DNA of 64,000 nucleotides. Source: Gerris lacustris. Lineage: Eukaryota; Arthropoda; Insecta; Hemiptera; Gerridae. The notes beneath the pieces were generated by a model. The model made no database searches. It was not told the origin of the DNA and saw only the letters and a program-made list of their open reading frames with translations. Numbering within the stretch: position 1 is the first letter of the stretch; each line of letters begins with the position of its first letter. Of this stretch, positions 60,180 to 64,000 are shown piece by piece. Position numbers and translations under genes: made by a program. The DNA is taken from contig OX578281.1 in NCBI GenBank assembly GCA_951217055.1, forward strand, positions 33,595,036 to 33,659,035. Reading direction: 5' to 3'.

Positions 60180-61325
60180 ATATTGAATTTTCTTCTAATT
60201 ATTATGAAATACTTTATCCAATTAGCACTAATAACATGTTGATTACAATTGCTTTTACTTTAAATCAAATTATAATTATCATTAACTACGGGAGACATTC
60301 AGATAAAAATAGCTTAGAAAAATAAGTTATACAGAGTTAAGTTAAAATTCAAAAATCATGTGAATTATTTGCAATATGACTTAACCTGGGAATGACTTTT
60401 ATCAGAAAAGGAAATGCTTGTCAATGTAATAAAGAATAATACCATAAGTGTGTTGTAAAAGACGAAGAAGATAGGGGGAAAAAAATGTGTGCAATCGATA
60501 AAATTAATGTGGGATCTTTCTTTGGTCTACTTTCTACAAATCATTCAAATTTCATCAAAATCGCATGAATACTTTTAAAGATAATAGATGTTAATAAAAC
60601 AAAGTTATTGTTTTGATTCCCAGTGGGGCCACTCTTATTTTATATTCAATTTGCGCAGAAAGTTGAAATTGTTTTAAATTTATGGTAAGTCAATTCTTGT
60701 TTTGAATATTTCTCGGGAATATATTATTCAATGCATGCTTTAAACTGAAATGTAAATTGTTGTGAGGTTACTCAATTTCATAGCATTTTTATTATTTAGA
60801 AAAATGGAAAAATAGGAATAATAACATTGAAAATGAAATTATAACATTTGAGGAACAAATAAATGACTGCTTTATTTAATGCATTATAAGTCATTTATTA
60901 GTCGTGGTTAAACTCTATGGTTGTTCTGTTTTATTCATATTTTATTAATGTTTATTTTTAATCTTTTCTTCCGTTTTAAAGTCCCATTAGACTTAAGTTT
61001 ACTTATCCCAGTCGTCTATTTGATTTTGTTAATGACGTTTCTTTTATTCCACATTTTATATTTAATTTATTTCTTTTCCTTTTTTAATATTTATTTTACC
61101 CTACAGTAGTGTTTAACGTATGTTTGCTTAAGATTTTAGTTGTACTAATTAGTTCACATATACTCACTTCACATAAAAAAAAACACCCTCCTCCTCCCCA
61201 AACTCTTGAAATTTTTAATTTGTTTGTTATGTAATTTATACATGGATTATAACACAGAGGAGACCGCTTAAACAAGTACGAAAAAACATAAAACTAATAG
61301 CTACAATTTTCTAGGTAAATTAGGA
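60180..61325. other. Stretch without recognised feature
   Basis: No supported feature. Confidence 0.5.
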
Positions 61326-61329
61326 TTAG

Positions 61330-61495
61330 GATAAAAATTTACAACGGTAACTATATGCCTGCCACACAACACTGGCCTGCCAGGCAAGTGAACCTGTTAC
61401 CAGTGGGCTACCAGAGACCCAAATTACTTGAATTATGTTTCTGCTTTACATTAGTCAATTATTTTGTTCTTGATGAGTGTTTGGGGTTCAAAAGT
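61330..61495 (-). repeat. SINE head fragment
   Basis: Minus strand TTTGGGTCTCTGGTAGCCCACTGG resembles TTTGGGGGTCCCTGGTAGCTCAATG at 505; TGGTAGCCCACTGG is a good box A. The preceding ATAATTGACTAATG matches the SINE leader. No clear box B or tail. Confidence 0.5.
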
Positions 61496-61499
61496 TTTT

Positions 61500-62010
61500 A
61501 ATTTCATTGGAATGGGTCATGAAAAACTAATAACTTTTAATTCTATCGTTATTTTTCAGCTCGATTGCTTCGATCCTACCTCTCGTTCAAAAGTATTACG
61601 GTCCTGGTCCGTGTCATGAACCAACTCAATGATGATTCTGTAGTACTTTATTTTAATCACCGCTAGTAATTTAACATTAATTTTCTCAAAATATAATGTG
61701 GTAATAACATTTAGTAATTATTAGACCTACATTTTATATTCTATAATATCAGGTACTATGCCTTAATATAAAAAGAAAAAAAAATAGGCTGAAAGAAATA
61801 GGAAGCACAATATGTTGTGGAAAGTATCACAGACATTTGCAATTTATCACAAGAGTTAGTTAGATTTAACTTTCTCCAGATTTCCTCAATAGCTTGAAAC
61901 TTTCGAGAACTTTAACAACTGGGACTTATATTTCAATTTAACCAGGGCCATTCAAATATTCTTCTATTTCAACAAAGAAAAGTTTTTTTTTTACTTTTTA
62001 TAAAAGCCTA
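61500..62010. other. Stretch without recognised feature
   Basis: No supported feature. Confidence 0.5.
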
Positions 62011-62016
62011 TTATAG

Positions 62017-62920
62017 ATAGGGATGACCCGTGATAAAAGGTCAATAAAGAATCATGTGAATTCTATGGGTAATGCAACAAAAAAATTTCGAATAAGCGTA
62101 TGCCTATTTCACAATCTTCCTCGAGATATAGACTTTTATTTTTTTGTAGAGTTTTTTACTTAAATTTCAAGAAAATGCTTACTTACTGTCAACTCCTTAT
62201 CATAGCCATTTCCGGAATTCAGGATTACAATTTTGGAGTATGTGGAATACGGACTTAAAAAAATGTATAATATCTCATTGAGATATTAAAAAATGTGTAA
62301 TATGTTAATTGAGCTGGAAGTGTGGTGAGTTCAGAAAAATATCTGCTTTCCATAAGCTTTCGTATGGTATAGTTAAAGTTTAAGATCAACTGACTAGTTT
62401 CTCAATTATGGCGGATTTAATGTTACCAGCCATGAAACTATTTGCATGGGATCTCAACCAATTCTAGTAGATATATTTGCAAACAAGAAGTCCGTGAACA
62501 AAATCACACAACTTCGGGATCTTACAGGAAATTTAATTTCCTATAAAAATAGGTCCGGCTAAAATCAGCTGCAAGTATTCGCAAAAAACTTAAAAATCAT
62601 ATTTTTTGGCGTTTATCCTTCAAATTCTCAAATAATACGCTTCTTACCAAAAACACATTCAATCAAACCTTGAAGAGAAATTTCCTATAAGACCCTGAAA
62701 TGCTATGTTTTCGTTCGGAGACATCTTTTTTGCCCTCTATCTCATTTAGTTTTTGAGATATTATGAATTTGTCAAAAAAAAAAAAACTCTAAAAACCGAA
62801 ATAAATGGATATCTCGAGAACTAATGAGAATGGGAATATCCTTATTTAATTTTTTTGTTGCATTTGACCAAAAAATCCACCACTTTTATTACGTAAATTT
62901 ATTGTGGGTCATCCGGTATA
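62017..62920 (-). mobile_element. Tc1-like MITE family, copy 3, foldback form
   Basis: Left GGATGACCCGTGATAAAAGG and right (inverted) GGATGACCCACAATAAA, with inverted similarity continuing past AATGCAACAAAAAAATT and CTCGAGATAT (roughly 110-130 bp). The interior, read in reverse, matches the 17,570 and 54,147 copies (AGTTTAAGATCAACTGACTAG and flanking sequence). No coding. Confidence 0.75.
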
Positions 62921-62924
62921 TAAA

Positions 62925-63575
62925 TAAAAATATTTATACTAAAATTATATAATTTTGGTAGGAAATCGTTAATGTATGTTTGAATAGTTTCTCCACCTAG
63001 ACTCCACCTAGGTATTGCAGTTCACAGTATTAACTTTGTGACATAGGGGAATGTCGACAATGTCACAGCATTGTCTCAACTGACATTTGGCTATTTTACG
63101 GTCATATCTATTTGGTTTCACTATTGTAGTTTAGATTTTCTTTTCCAACTACAGAATAAACTGAATTCGTACAAAACAAGTGTTTCTATTCTTTGTGTTT
63201 TTGGTTATCCCTATAAAAACAAATAGTTCAAAACCAGTGTATCCAAACTCTTTCTCTTTGAAGGCCATATTCTGGTACCAATCTGTTCATGACAAACCCA
63301 GGAACTTCATCAAAAATAGATAATCGTAATATTTTTAATGAACCAGCTGATCATCCTGCAAAATGTGCAGCAAAACTATTATAATTATTGTACACTAAAA
63401 ATTAAACAAATTTTAAATGAAAATATGACCAGGAAAGAAATTGTTATATGAATAAATATAAAATAAAATAAGAGTAAGATCCTAGTTAATAAAAAAGAAC
63501 TTAAGTTGAATGCATTTTATGAATAAACTTATCAGTTGGTTGATTTCCAATTAAATAGAAGAATCAGTATAAATC
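62925..63575. other. Stretch without recognised feature
   Basis: No supported feature. Confidence 0.5.
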
Positions 63576-63580
63576 TGTAG

Positions 63581-63877
63581 GAGGCAGCTTTCCCACTGCG
63601 CGTGAGACCGAGCGAGGCCTATTCCGCTTGAGAAACAAACACGTGTATCTGCATGGAGCTATTCACATTAAACGCCGAGCGAGACCGAGCCGACCCGGGC
63701 GAGTTGTATCAAACATTATTGTTAGCTAAGCGTTTCCGGCCGCCGAAAACGCATTATAAACGGTTGTTGCGCGGACTGGTAGATAATCGGCCGATCGGCG
63801 TCGGTCTCGCGCGCTGTGCGAATACGCACTCGCTCGGCTCGGCCTCGCTCGGTCTCGCGCGCACTGTGAAAGCCGCC
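63581..63877. mobile_element. GC-rich MITE, possibly Harbinger-like
   Basis: Left GGAGGCAGCTTTCCCACTGCGCG and right (inverted) GGCGGCTTTCACAGTGCGCGCG, both continuing GAGACCGAGCGAGGC. The flanking triplets are TAG and TAA, so a 3-bp TWA duplication is possible but not proven. The interior is rich in CGAG/CTCG steps and differs sharply from the AT-rich surroundings; the 61-75-codon frames there are by-products of composition. Confidence 0.6.
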
Positions 63878-64000
63878 TAAACCTTGAAAAAAATGTTCGT
63901 CACTCATCGAATAGGTGATGGTAGAATCTTTTCCCGTCCTGAAATTCTAATTTTACATTTGAAGCTCACTTTCATGCGAGCGTTTCGCGTGAACTCTTGG

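Overview
This is a 64 kb stretch of AT-rich eukaryotic nuclear DNA, most likely from an arthropod, and an insect (possibly hemipteran) is my best guess. The reasons are the mix of insect-type relics (Jockey-like non-LTR reverse transcriptases, gypsy gag and integrase pieces, piggyBac-like, Tc1/mariner-like and Harbinger-like elements, tRNA-derived SINEs), the long (AT)n microsatellites, and short, stop-ridden open frames with no sign of compact gene organisation. I found no host protein-coding gene, rRNA or intact tRNA that I can defend. The species assignment is inference. Layout by region: 0-3 kb holds a tRNA-derived SINE with a large hairpin, a gypsy integrase relic, a second sharp hairpin and a repeat fragment. 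3-6.2 kb has three copies of an (AT)n-linked repeat; the most complete carries a hammerhead-ribozyme core inside 19-bp inverted arms. It also holds an element with Helitron/Helentron-like ends. 7-11 kb is a G/C-tract-rich Tc1/mariner-like foldback family. One copy is split by an 887-bp element whose uninterrupted target is visible 2 kb away. 13-14 kb and 29-31 kb hold relics of the same kind of non-LTR retrotransposon; 26.7-28 kb and 52.5-53.2 kb hold Jockey-like relics. 22 kb has a gypsy gag/protease relic. 31 kb has a probable Penelope-type endonuclease fragment. 39-47 kb has two copies of a foldback element that conserves the first ~50 codons of an unidentified protein, a 181-bp MITE and a ~2-kb piggyBac-like relic. 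48-49 kb has a (GTCY)n element and a foldback made of Penelope-type termini. 50-54 kb has tandem repeats and two SINE copies. 54-57.5 kb has a Tc1-like MITE directly abutting a 2.6-kb DNA transposon. That transposon has ~300-bp, almost identical inverted repeats, a perfect 8-bp target duplication and a broken transposase of a family I cannot name. 62 kb and 63.6 kb hold further MITEs. Nothing here works together as a host pathway. The window is a graveyard of nested mobile elements. The most interesting items are the hammerhead core at 5.26 kb, the 2.6-kb 8-bp-TSD transposon, the set of elements with covarying 5' hairpins plus (GTCC)n, and the dispersed CUGAWGA...GAAA hairpins typical of Penelope-like termini. 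All identifications come from reading translations and repeats by eye; no database search was possible.
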